Shown here piece by piece: positions 28,063 to 37,128 of a DNA stretch of 64,000 bases (positions are counted from its first letter, which is position 1; each line of letters starts with the position of its first letter). Below the pieces are notes generated by a model. It made no database searches. It was not told the origin of the DNA and saw only the letters and a program-made list of their open reading frames with translations. The DNA lies in contig CACLYY010000002.1 of assembly GCA_902611265.1 (NCBI GenBank), positions 124,001 through 188,000 on the forward strand, written 5' to 3'. The position numbers were made by a program, and so were the translations under genes. Origin of the DNA: an uncultured Pelagibacteraceae bacterium. Lineage in GTDB: Bacteria > Pseudomonadota > Alphaproteobacteria > Pelagibacterales > Pelagibacteraceae.

Positions 28063-29558
28063 TGAACTTTCCAATTTTATCATCTTTAATTTTGCTCCCA
28101 TCAATTGGAGCTTTATTTATATTATTTTCGAAATCATCAAGTGGAAAATATCAAAGTGCCAAATACGTATCGTTATTTATTTCATTAGCAAATTTTTTGT
28201 TGTCAATATATCTTTGGTATATCTTTGATAAAAATTCTGTAGACTTTCAATTTGTAGAAAATAGGGAGTGGTTATCAGGATTTATAAATTATAAAGTTGG
28301 AATAGATGGTATTTCAATTTTATTTGTAATATTAACAACTTTCATAACTCCAATTTGCATTATTTCAGTAAATGCTACAATTACAAATAGACTTAAGGAT
28401 TTTTTAATTGCTATATTAATAATGGAAACATTTATGATCGGTGTTTTCTGCTCACTTGATCTAGTAGTATTCTATTTATTTTTTGAGGCAGGTCTTATAC
28501 CAATGTTCTTAATAATTGGTATTTGGGGTGGAGAAAGAAGAGTCTATTCAGCTTTTAAATTTTTTCTGTACACTTTGTTAGGATCAGTTCTTATGTTGGT
28601 TGCTATTATTTCAATTTATTGGATAACAGGAACTACTGATGTTGAAAAACTTTATGAACTTGGCATTAAGGCTGAATATCAAAATTTATTATGGTTAGCT
28701 TTTTTTAGTTCTTTTGCAGTTAAAACTCCTATGTGGCCAGTACATACGTGGCTACCAGATGCTCATGTAGAAGCTCCAACTGTTGGATCTGTATTACTAG
28801 CAGCAATATTGCTTAAAATGGCCGGATATGGATTTATTAGATTTTCGATAGGATTATTTCCTATAGCTTCTGAAAATTTTACAATGTTAGTTTATATCTT
28901 AAGTCTGATTGCAATTATTTATACATCTCTGGTTGCTTTAATGCAGGAAGATATGAAAAAACTCATAGCATACTCCTCTGTTGCACATATGGGATTTGTA
29001 ACACTAGGCATATTCACAATGACTCAACAAGGTATTGAGGGAAGTATTTTCCAAATGATTAGTCATGGACTTGTATCTGCTGCACTTTTCCTAAGTGTTG
29101 GAGTTGTTTATGAAAGACATCATACAAGGCTAATAAATAAATACGGCGGTTTAGTCTCCATAATGCCAAGATATGCAATTGTTTTTATGGTATTCACATT
29201 AGGAGCTCTAGGACTACCTGGAACAACAGGTTTTATTGGAGAATTTTTAATTTTAATGGGCGCATTTGAGAAAAATATCTTAGTTGCGATGATTGCAAGT
29301 TTGGGAGTAATTTTAGGAGCAGCATATATGCTGTGGCTATTTAAAAGAGTTGTTTTCGGCGAAATTAATAATCAAGAGCTTAAAAGTATGAAAGATTTAA
29401 AAACTTTTGAAATTATCACCTTATCAGCTCTAGTCATACCAATTATTTTTTTTGGTTTTTACCCAGAGCCTTTAATGAATTCAATAGAAACATCAGTAGA
29501 AAATACTTTAAACATGTACAACTTTGACTTAATTAACAACCTTGCATCAAAAGACTAA
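28062..29558 (+). CDS. nuoM: NADH-quinone oxidoreductase subunit M (antiporter-like)
   Basis: The 498-aa antiporter-like subunit has about fourteen helices. Markers are YLFFEAGLIPMFLIIGIWG with the conserved glutamate, FAVKTPMWPVHTWLPDAHVEAPT with the pumping lysine, and KKLIAYSSVAHMGFV. The start overlaps the nuoL stop as TAATG. Confidence 0.97.
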   Translation: MNFPILSSLILLPSIGALFILFSKSSSGKYQSAKYVSLFISLANFLLSIYLWYIFDKNSVDFQFVENREWLSGFINYKVGIDGISILFVILTTFITPICIISVNATITNRLKDFLIAILIMETFMIGVFCSLDLVVFYLFFEAGLIPMFLIIGIWGGERRVYSAFKFFLYTLLGSVLMLVAIISIYWITGTTDVEKLYELGIKAEYQNLLWLAFFSSFAVKTPMWPVHTWLPDAHVEAPTVGSVLLAAILLKMAGYGFIRFSIGLFPIASENFTMLVYILSLIAIIYTSLVALMQEDMKKLIAYSSVAHMGFVTLGIFTMTQQGIEGSIFQMISHGLVSAALFLSVGVVYERHHTRLINKYGGLVSIMPRYAIVFMVFTLGALGLPGTTGFIGEFLILMGAFEKNILVAMIASLGVILGAAYMLWLFKRVVFGEINNQELKSMKDLKTFEIITLSALVIPIIFFGFYPEPLMNSIETSVENTLNMYNFDLINNLASKD

Positions 29559-30973
29559 TGGAAAATTTTCAATATATATTACCTGAAATCTTCATATCGG
29601 TATCTATAATGATATTTTTACTAGTTGGAGTTTTCAAAAAAAATAGTGCAACTTTAATTTATAATTTATCTAATATATCGTTAATTATTTTACTGGCATT
29701 AATTATAAATCTCAGCTCATTAGATACAATCTACTTATTCAACGAATCATATTTAATAGACAATTTATCTAACTATATGAAGATAATACTTGTTGGATCT
29801 GGAATTTTTGTAATGCTAACTGGATCCAAATATATTCAAGTTATTAATTTAAATAAAATTGAATATCCAATTCTCATTCTAAGCAGCATTTTGGGAATGA
29901 TGATAATGATAAGTTCAAATGATTTAATTGTTTTTTACATGGGCCTTGAATTGCAATCATTAGCTTTATATGTTCTTGCATCTTTTAATAGAGATAATTT
30001 ACTTTCTACAGAGTCTGGACTAAAATATTTTGTTCTTAGTGCATTATCATCTGGTTTGCTATTATATGGATGTTCATTAACTTATGGGTTTTCTGAAAGT
30101 ACAAATTTTGATCAAATACTTATAAACTCTACTGAATTTAATTATGGCACCACGTTTGGGATAGTGTTTATTTTAGTTGGTCTTGCATTTAAAATATCGG
30201 CTGTACCTTTTCATATGTGGGCTCCAGATGTTTACCAAGGCTCCCCAACATCTGTAACATTATTCTTTGCCATACTTCCAAAAATAGCTGCACTCTCTGT
30301 ATTCATTAAGTTTTTGTACACACCTTTTGCTAATATGAATGATCAGTGGCAAACAATAATTGTTTTTATTTCAATAGCTTCAATGATATTTGGTGCCGTG
30401 GCAGCCATAGGTCAAAAAAACTTAAAAAGACTAATTGCTTACAGTTCAATCAGTCATATGGGTTATGCGTTGGCTGGGTTAGCAACTGTTAGCAACCAAG
30501 GAATACAAAGTTCTATTACTTATATATCTATTTATTTGGTAATGAATTTAGCCTTTTTTAGCTGCTTATTTATGCTTAAGAGAAATGATAAATATTATGA
30601 GAATATAGAGGATTTATCTGGACTTTCTAAAAAACATCCAATCTTGTCTTTCTCATTATTGATAGTTTTATTTTCTTTAGCAGGAATACCCCCGCTTGCA
30701 GGTTTTTTTGCAAAATTTTATGTATTTTTAGCTGTTATAGAGCAATCAATGTATTTTTTAGCAATTGTTGGATTATTAGCAACCGTCGTAGCAGCTTTTT
30801 ATTATCTAAGAATTATAAAAATAATATATTTTGATCCAGAAAAAGACGAATACGAAAAATCACATAATCTAGGACTAAAAATTACTTTAGCTATTTCAAC
30901 AATATTTATTTTAGCATACTTTATATATCCAAGCGGCATAACAGAAATAGTATCTAAAATTACAATGATCTAA
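29558..30973 (+). CDS. nuoN: NADH-quinone oxidoreductase subunit N (antiporter-like)
   Basis: The 471-aa antiporter-like subunit closes the operon of fourteen nuo genes. Key segments are the conserved glutamate in FYMGLELQSLALYVLA, the lysine-containing AFKISAVPFHMWAPDVYQGSPT and KRLIAYSSISHMGYA. All four membrane-arm channel regions (NuoL, M, N, H/K) are therefore intact. Overlaps birA as TAATG. Confidence 0.97.
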   Translation: MENFQYILPEIFISVSIMIFLLVGVFKKNSATLIYNLSNISLIILLALIINLSSLDTIYLFNESYLIDNLSNYMKIILVGSGIFVMLTGSKYIQVINLNKIEYPILILSSILGMMIMISSNDLIVFYMGLELQSLALYVLASFNRDNLLSTESGLKYFVLSALSSGLLLYGCSLTYGFSESTNFDQILINSTEFNYGTTFGIVFILVGLAFKISAVPFHMWAPDVYQGSPTSVTLFFAILPKIAALSVFIKFLYTPFANMNDQWQTIIVFISIASMIFGAVAAIGQKNLKRLIAYSSISHMGYALAGLATVSNQGIQSSITYISIYLVMNLAFFSCLFMLKRNDKYYENIEDLSGLSKKHPILSFSLLIVLFSLAGIPPLAGFFAKFYVFLAVIEQSMYFLAIVGLLATVVAAFYYLRIIKIIYFDPEKDEYEKSHNLGLKITLAISTIFILAYFIYPSGITEIVSKITMI

Positions 30974-31497
30974 TGAAATTAAAAAAATATTTATACAAAA
31001 AAGTTGAAAGCACTAACAATGTAGCAATAAGATTAATTAAACAAGGTAATCAAAGAGGGATAATTTTAACAGATCAACAAACAAAAGGTAAAGGACAAAG
31101 AAAAAATAATTGGATATCTATTAAAGGTAATTTGTTTTTATCAGTTTTCTTTGAAATTAGTAAAAAAATATCCTTATCTAAAATAACAAATTTTAATTTA
31201 AAAATAATTAAAAAAATAATCTATAAAAAAATAAACGCTTTAATTCTAATAAAAAAACCTAATGATATATTAATTAATAAAAAAAAAGTTTGTGGAATTT
31301 TACAAGAAACAATTTTTAAGCAGAATAGAAAATACCTAATTGTAGGAATTGGAATTAATGTTTCTAGTAGTCCAAAAATTAATAACTATCCAACTACATA
31401 CTTAAATAACTATACAAATAAAAAATTAAATAGACTTAAATTATTTAAAGAAATTAAATTACTGTATGAAAAAAACTTACACTCATTTGGAGTTTAA
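30973..31497 (+). CDS. birA: Minimal biotin-[acetyl-CoA-carboxylase] ligase
   Basis: The 174-aa protein is only the catalytic core; the N-terminal repressor helix-turn-helix and the C-terminal SH3-like domain of long BirA proteins are absent. Recognisable elements are VESTNNVA near the N-terminus, a divergent nucleotide loop (TKGKGQRKNNW instead of the usual GRGRxGRxW), KKPNDILIN and GIGINV. It attaches biotin to the AccB carrier. It sits between nuoN and coaX, a common alphaproteobacterial order. Activity is likely but the altered loop deserves note. Codon usage is more A/T-rich than in the nuo genes. Confidence 0.85.
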   Translation: MKLKKYLYKKVESTNNVAIRLIKQGNQRGIILTDQQTKGKGQRKNNWISIKGNLFLSVFFEISKKISLSKITNFNLKIIKKIIYKKINALILIKKPNDILINKKKVCGILQETIFKQNRKYLIVGIGINVSSSPKINNYPTTYLNNYTNKKLNRLKLFKEIKLLYEKNLHSFGV

Positions 31498-31500
31498 TAT

Positions 31501-32241
31501 ATGTATTTAATTGGTGATATTGGAAATACTGCAATTAAAATTTGCTTATTTAACAACAAACTAAAATTGATTAAAAATATTAAAATTTATAAAAAAGATT
31601 TAAACAAAAATTTTATCAACAAAAAATTATTATTTTTAAGGAAATATAATTCAAAACTTAGAAAAGTACTCTTTAGCTCGGTTGTCCCTAAATCATATAA
31701 AATTATAAAAAAAACTATTAAAGAAATTACTAAGTTGGACTCTGTTGAATTAAAAACATGTAATTTAAAAAAATTTATAAATATAAAAGTCAATAGAAAA
31801 CAAATTGGTTCTGACCGTTTAGCGAATGCGATTGCAGTTATGGATAGTAGGTTTAATTATATTATAGTTGATTTTGGTACAGCCACAAATTTTGATATTG
31901 TTATTAAAAAAGATTATATTGGTGGTGTTTTAGCACCTGGGGTAGAACTTTCTTTGAAAAATTTAATAGATAAGGCCTCATTAATACCTAAAATTAAGCT
32001 AGAAAGGACAACAAATGTCATTGGTAAAAACACTAAAAGTGCTGTAAGAGCTGGTTTTTATCATGGTTATACTGGTTTAATCGAAAATATAATTAAACTT
32101 ATTTTAAAACAAACTAGAAAGAAATTTAAAATTATACTTACAGGTGGATTTGCACACTTATTTAAATCATCAATTAAAGGTATTCAAACGGTTGATAAAA
32201 ATTTAACAATTAAAGGTATCTTAAGAGTTGCTATAAATTAA
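31501..32241 (+). CDS. coaX: Type III pantothenate kinase
   Basis: The 246-aa protein shows the type III kinase pattern: LIGDIGNTAIKICLF at the N-terminus for phosphate binding, GSDRLANAIAVMD, the DFGTATNFDIV motif near residue 125, and GGVLAPGVELSL. It phosphorylates pantothenate in the first committed step of coenzyme A synthesis. It starts 3 nt after birA; the birA-coaX pair is typical. Confidence 0.93.
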   Translation: MYLIGDIGNTAIKICLFNNKLKLIKNIKIYKKDLNKNFINKKLLFLRKYNSKLRKVLFSSVVPKSYKIIKKTIKEITKLDSVELKTCNLKKFINIKVNRKQIGSDRLANAIAVMDSRFNYIIVDFGTATNFDIVIKKDYIGGVLAPGVELSLKNLIDKASLIPKIKLERTTNVIGKNTKSAVRAGFYHGYTGLIENIIKLILKQTRKKFKIILTGGFAHLFKSSIKGIQTVDKNLTIKGILRVAIN

Positions 32242-32248
32242 AAAAAAT

Positions 32249-33907
32249 ATGAAAGATGAATTATTGTTTTGTCCCCTAGGAGGATCTGGTGAAATAGGAA
32301 TGAACATGAATCTATTTGCATATGGTAAACCAGACAATCAAAAATGGATTATTGTTGACGTTGGTGTTACATTTGCAGATGATACAGTACCTGGTGTTGA
32401 TATCATATATCCAGATCCAGGATTTATTATCGATAGAAAAGATGACTTGTTAGGTATAGTGCTAACACATGCTCATGAAGATCATATTGGAGCTATAGCT
32501 CATGTTTGGCCAAAATTAAAATGTAAAATTTATGCTACACCATTTACTTCAGTTTTAATTACAGAAAAATTCAAAGAAAAAAAAATTGATATAACTGGTT
32601 ATTTAAAAATTGTAGAGCTAAATAGTACAATTAATTTACATCCTTTCAAAATAGAGTTTGTTACTCTTACTCATTCAATATTAGAACCTAATGGTCTTAG
32701 AATACAAACACCGGCTGGAAATATTCTACATACTGGAGATTGGAAATGTGATCCAGATCCTCTGATTGGTGGAAATATAAACTCTGAAAGATTAAAGGAA
32801 ATAGGTAATGAAGGTGTATTGGCTATGATATGCGATTCTACAAATGTATTTAGTTCAGGTAGAGCAGGATCAGAGCTGGATGTTCGTAAAAATTTACTTA
32901 AAGTTTTTCAAAGACTAAAAAAAAGAATAATTGTTACTTCATTCGCATCTAATGTAGCAAGAATGGAGTCTGTTTTTTATTGTGCTGAACAAACTGGAAG
33001 ACATATTTCGTTAGTTGGAAGATCTATGCACAGAATATTTAAAGCAGCTAGACAATGTGGTTATCTTAAAAATGTTATTGATCCAATCGATCCAAGAGAT
33101 GCAAAAAATATATCTAGAGAAAAAATTGTCTATTTATGTACTGGAAGTCAAGGAGAACCAATGGGTGCGATGAATAGGATAGTTAAGTATACACATCCAG
33201 ATGTGTTTATAGAAAGAAACGACGCTGTTATTTTTTCCTCAAAAATTATCCCTGGAAATGAAAAAAAATTATATAAACTGCACAATAATCTAGTAAAAGA
33301 GGGAATTGAGGTTGTATCTGAGGATAATGAATACATTCATGTATCAGGTCATCCAAATAGAGAAGATTTAAGGGATATGTATAATTGGGTTAAGCCAAAG
33401 GCAGTAATTCCTGTACATGGGGAGCATAGACATATGATAGAACACATTGAATTTGCTAAAGAAATGCAAGTCAAATATCCAGTCCAAGTAGAAAATGGAG
33501 ACATTGTTAAGTTATATCCTGGCGAAAAGCCAGAGGTCTACGACAAAGCGCCAAGTGGAAGAGTTTATTTAGATGGAAATGTTCCAGTAGAAGAAGATTC
33601 TAGATCAATAAAAGAAAGAAGAAATATTTCGTCTAATGGATTTTTAGAGGCAACAATTATGATTACACCAAAAGGCAATATTCATAATAAACCCTTGGTA
33701 ACATTTAGAGGCCTACCAGTATATGAGAATGATGATTTTATTTATGGGCTAGAGGAAGAAATAACAAAAACAGTTAAAACATTTTCATTAAACAACACAA
33801 AACAAGAGGATAATCTTATAGATGCTCTTAAAATAACTTGTCGAAAATTTTCAAAAGAAAAAACTGGGAAAAAACCACTAACAAATATAAACTTGGTTAG
33901 AATTTAA
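32249..33907 (+). CDS. rnj: Ribonuclease J
   Basis: This 552-aa metallo-beta-lactamase-fold nuclease has the zinc-binding HAHEDHIGA near residues 74-82, GDWKCDPDP, the beta-CASP region with SFASNVARM and SGHPNREDL, and the late motif PVHGEHRHM. RNase J performs 5'-exonuclease and endonuclease steps in RNA maturation. It is 7 nt after coaX, the conserved coaX-rnj-proS order. Full length. Confidence 0.94.
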   Translation: MKDELLFCPLGGSGEIGMNMNLFAYGKPDNQKWIIVDVGVTFADDTVPGVDIIYPDPGFIIDRKDDLLGIVLTHAHEDHIGAIAHVWPKLKCKIYATPFTSVLITEKFKEKKIDITGYLKIVELNSTINLHPFKIEFVTLTHSILEPNGLRIQTPAGNILHTGDWKCDPDPLIGGNINSERLKEIGNEGVLAMICDSTNVFSSGRAGSELDVRKNLLKVFQRLKKRIIVTSFASNVARMESVFYCAEQTGRHISLVGRSMHRIFKAARQCGYLKNVIDPIDPRDAKNISREKIVYLCTGSQGEPMGAMNRIVKYTHPDVFIERNDAVIFSSKIIPGNEKKLYKLHNNLVKEGIEVVSEDNEYIHVSGHPNREDLRDMYNWVKPKAVIPVHGEHRHMIEHIEFAKEMQVKYPVQVENGDIVKLYPGEKPEVYDKAPSGRVYLDGNVPVEEDSRSIKERRNISSNGFLEATIMITPKGNIHNKPLVTFRGLPVYENDDFIYGLEEEITKTVKTFSLNNTKQEDNLIDALKITCRKFSKEKTGKKPLTNINLVRI

Positions 33908-33915
33908 ATAATAAA

Positions 33916-35244
33916 ATGTATTTTTCAAAATCATTTGTACCAATTCTTAAAAACAACCCTACAGAAGCTAAAATTAAATCACATCAGCTTATGTTAAGAG
34001 TTGGAATGATTAAGCAATCATCAGCAGGAATTTACTCATGGCTACCTCTTGGTTTCAAAGTTATGAAAAAAATAGAGCAAATTGTTAGAGAAGAGCAGGA
34101 TAGAATTGGTGTTCAGGAAATTTTAATGCCGACAATTCAATCATCAGAAATTTGGAAAGAAAGTGGAAGATATGATGATTATGGCGAAGAGATGCTACGT
34201 ATTAAAGACCGTCAAAATAGAGAAATGCTATATGGGCCGACTAATGAAGAATTGGTGACAGAAATATTTAGATCAACTATTAAATCTTATAAATCGCTCC
34301 CTCAGCTTTTATATCACATTCAATGGAAATTTAGAGATGAGTTAAGACCTAGATTTGGAATAATGAGATGTAGAGAATTTTATATGAAAGATGCTTACTC
34401 ATTCGATTTAAATGATGAAGAAGCCTTATTTTCTTATAATAAATTTTTTCTATCTTATTTAAGGACATTCAAAAGATTAAATTTATCAGCAATTCCGATG
34501 GCAGCCGATACAGGACCTATTGGGGGTAATCTTTCTCATGAATTTATAATTCTTGCTGATACTGGGGAAAGTAAAATTTATACAGACAAAAGAATATTTG
34601 ATGTGAATAGCTCATCTACTTTATTGGAAAAAAATTCGCTTACTGATTTAAGACAGCAATATGAAAAATTTTATTCTGTTACAGATGAGAAATTTGACCA
34701 GAAAGAATTTGAAAAGGGAGTTCCGGAAGAATTTAGAGTAAACACAAAAGGAATAGAGGTAGGTCATATATTCTATTTTGGAGATAAATATTCAAAACCA
34801 ATGAATGCTGCAGTAGATTTTAATGGTAAAAAAGAATTTGTTAAAATGGGATCTTATGGAATAGGTGTATCAAGATTAGTAGGTGCCATAATTGAGGCTA
34901 AATACAACGATAAAGATGAAATAATGAAATGGCCTATATCGGTTGCTCCTTACCATTGTGCTATCATTCCGATGATTAAAAAAAATGATACTACAAATTT
35001 AGAAAAAACTCATAAAATTTTTGAATATTTCAAATCAAAAAATATAGAAGCGATAATAGACGATACAGAGGAAAATATTTCTGCAAAAATTAAGAAATTT
35101 AATTTAATAGGCATTCCTTATCAGTTAATCATAGGAAATAAAACTGAAGGCGACTTGTTTGAGTTTACAGAGGTAAATGGTGAAACTCAGAGAGTAAATA
35201 TAGAGGAAGCAGCATCACAAATTCTAAAAGCTAAATCAAATTGA
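33916..35244 (+). CDS. proS: Prolyl-tRNA synthetase (short alphaproteobacterial type)
   Basis: The 442-aa class II synthetase has motif 1 and 2 elements including GPTNEELVTEIF and FRDELRPRFGIMRCREFYMKDAY (marker RCREFYMKDAYSFD), and the motif 3 glycine-rich GSYGIGVSRLVGA. A C-terminal anticodon-binding domain follows. The long editing insertion found in the ~570-aa gammaproteobacterial enzyme is missing, as is usual for this group. Its TGA stop overlaps the TTG start of lolC. Confidence 0.95.
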   Translation: MYFSKSFVPILKNNPTEAKIKSHQLMLRVGMIKQSSAGIYSWLPLGFKVMKKIEQIVREEQDRIGVQEILMPTIQSSEIWKESGRYDDYGEEMLRIKDRQNREMLYGPTNEELVTEIFRSTIKSYKSLPQLLYHIQWKFRDELRPRFGIMRCREFYMKDAYSFDLNDEEALFSYNKFFLSYLRTFKRLNLSAIPMAADTGPIGGNLSHEFIILADTGESKIYTDKRIFDVNSSSTLLEKNSLTDLRQQYEKFYSVTDEKFDQKEFEKGVPEEFRVNTKGIEVGHIFYFGDKYSKPMNAAVDFNGKKEFVKMGSYGIGVSRLVGAIIEAKYNDKDEIMKWPISVAPYHCAIIPMIKKNDTTNLEKTHKIFEYFKSKNIEAIIDDTEENISAKIKKFNLIGIPYQLIIGNKTEGDLFEFTEVNGETQRVNIEEAASQILKAKSN

Positions 35245-36452
35245 TAACTCAGTTAGAAAAAGAGGTTACCCTTAGATTTTTAAAGACCAGAAAAAATGAT
35301 GGTTTTTTAAATATCATTTCCATTTTTTCATTCGTAGGTATTTCTTTAGGTGTAGCAGTTCTTATAATTGTCATGTCTGTGATGAACGGCTTCAGAACTG
35401 AATTAATAAATAAAATTGTCGGTTTTAATGCTCACGCGGTTGTCCAACCAAATGGAAAACCTTTAAAAATTATCAATGATTCTGATTTTGCAGAAAGCAT
35501 ATTTTCAAATGATGGAGAAGCTGTAATTTTAAGCAAAGACAAGACCAAGGGTATCTTCTTAAAAGGATATTTGGAAAGTGACTTTAAAAGACTACAAATA
35601 ACAGACAACAAGGAATTTTTTGGATCAAAAAATCTAATTGAAAATGCAATCTCAATTGGTAAAGAATTTAGTTTAAATTTAAATGTTGACATTGGAGATA
35701 CAATTACAGTTATCTCTCCAGCAGGAATCCAAACTTTAGTAGGAACACTTCCCAAGCAAGAAAACTTTAAAATTACATCAATTTTTGATAGCGGTTTAAC
35801 AAACTATAATGAAAATATTGCATATATAAATTTAGAAACTCTTGAGAGTTTTTTTAATAAAAATAAAGATGACAGGTTTATAGAATTTTACTATCAAAAT
35901 CCAAAAAACATTGAAATTCATAAAAAAAACTTAATGGCCTTATTCTCCGAAGCTAATGTTTATACTTGGTCAGATATGAATAAATCATTATTTTCGGCTT
36001 TGAAAGTAGAAAGAAATGTAATGTTTATAATTCTCTCTTTAATAATTATTGTTGCAGCATTTAATATAATATCTGGACTAACAATTTTAGTAAAAAACAA
36101 AACTAGAGATATAGGTATTCTTAAATCTATCGGAGTATCAAGTAAATCGATAAAAAAAATATTCTTTTTAGTGGGTTTTTTAATAGGAACAGCGGCAACA
36201 TTATTTGGTGTAATTATTGGTACTCTTTTTTCTTTTTATATAGAGAATATAAGGCAAATTATTTCAGATATATTTGGTATATCTCTTTTTCCAGAGGATA
36301 TTTATATTTTAAATTCAATGCCATCAGAAATAAATATTAATTCAATTATATTGATCTCTATTTGCTCAATATTTACAACAATTTTAGTGTCGATATATCC
36401 AGCAGCCAGAGCATCATCATTAGATACAGTTAAAACATTAAAATATGAATAA
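35241..36452 (+). CDS. lolC: Lipoprotein-releasing system transmembrane protein (LolC/LolE type)
   Basis: The 403-aa FtsX/MacB-fold permease has an N-terminal helix (SIFSFVGISLGVAVLIIVMSVMNGFR), a large periplasmic domain and three C-terminal helices. The motif LTILVKNKTRDIGILKSIGVS is the family's coupling segment. With LolD it extracts lipoproteins from the inner membrane. The start is TTG, overlapping the proS stop as TTGA; no upstream ATG is available, and the next methionine is inside helix one, so TTG is well supported. One subunit probably acts as a homodimer since no second lolE-like gene is nearby. Confidence 0.92.
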   Translation: MITQLEKEVTLRFLKTRKNDGFLNIISIFSFVGISLGVAVLIIVMSVMNGFRTELINKIVGFNAHAVVQPNGKPLKIINDSDFAESIFSNDGEAVILSKDKTKGIFLKGYLESDFKRLQITDNKEFFGSKNLIENAISIGKEFSLNLNVDIGDTITVISPAGIQTLVGTLPKQENFKITSIFDSGLTNYNENIAYINLETLESFFNKNKDDRFIEFYYQNPKNIEIHKKNLMALFSEANVYTWSDMNKSLFSALKVERNVMFIILSLIIIVAAFNIISGLTILVKNKTRDIGILKSIGVSSKSIKKIFFLVGFLIGTAATLFGVIIGTLFSFYIENIRQIISDIFGISLFPEDIYILNSMPSEININSIILISICSIFTTILVSIYPAARASSLDTVKTLKYE

Positions 36453-37128
36453 TTTTATTAAATTAAAAAAAATAACTAAAAAATATGAAAAGAATAAATC
36501 TCTTAGAGTTTTAAATGATATTTCTTTCAGTTTTGAACCTGGAAAAACTTATTCTATTATGGGACCATCTGGATCAGGTAAATCGACATTACTAAATTTG
36601 TTATCTTTGATTGATACACCTACAGCGGGATCGATTGAAATAAGTAATAACAAAATAAATTCAAATAATAAAAACGAAAATGATTTGATTAGAGCAAAAA
36701 AAATTGGAATTATTTATCAAGACAAAAATTTATTATCAGATTTTACAGCTTTAGAAAATGTTTACTTGCCTAATTTACTTATTTCTAAAGAAAAACAAAA
36801 ATCTAAAGAACTTGCAAAAAAATTAATAAAAAATATGGGTTTGTCAGCAAGGGTAAATCATTTTCCTAACGAATTATCTGGTGGTGAAAATCAGCGTATT
36901 GCTATAGCAAGAGCATTAATTAATAATCCCGACATTATATTGGCAGATGAGCCAACTGGCAGCTTAGATACTGATAATGCCAAACTCATCTTTAAAATGC
37001 TATTTAATTTGAAGAATAAAAATAGAATCATTATTTTTGCAACTCATAATAGATATTTTGCTGATATGGCAGATTGTAAAATCATGATGAATAATGGTAA
37101 TATCCAAATTACCAATGTATCAATCTAA
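36445..37128 (+). CDS. lolD: Lipoprotein-releasing system ATP-binding protein
   Basis: The 227-aa ABC ATPase has Walker A GPSGSGKST near residues 40-48, a Q-loop IIYQDKNLL, the signature LSGGENQRIAIARAL, Walker B ILADEPTGSLD and the H-loop ATHN. It powers lipoprotein release by the LolC-type permease, whose gene it overlaps by 8 nt. Its end overlaps the start of dnaE. Confidence 0.95.
   Translation: MNNFIKLKKITKKYEKNKSLRVLNDISFSFEPGKTYSIMGPSGSGKSTLLNLLSLIDTPTAGSIEISNNKINSNNKNENDLIRAKKIGIIYQDKNLLSDFTALENVYLPNLLISKEKQKSKELAKKLIKNMGLSARVNHFPNELSGGENQRIAIARALINNPDIILADEPTGSLDTDNAKLIFKMLFNLKNKNRIIIFATHNRYFADMADCKIMMNNGNIQITNVSI

Noticed and set aside
35241-36452. Possible MacB/macrolide exporter permease instead of LolC
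   Set aside because: The adjacent LolD-type ATPase, the position beside proS and dnaE, and the four-helix layout fit the Lol system; no MacA-like gene is present.
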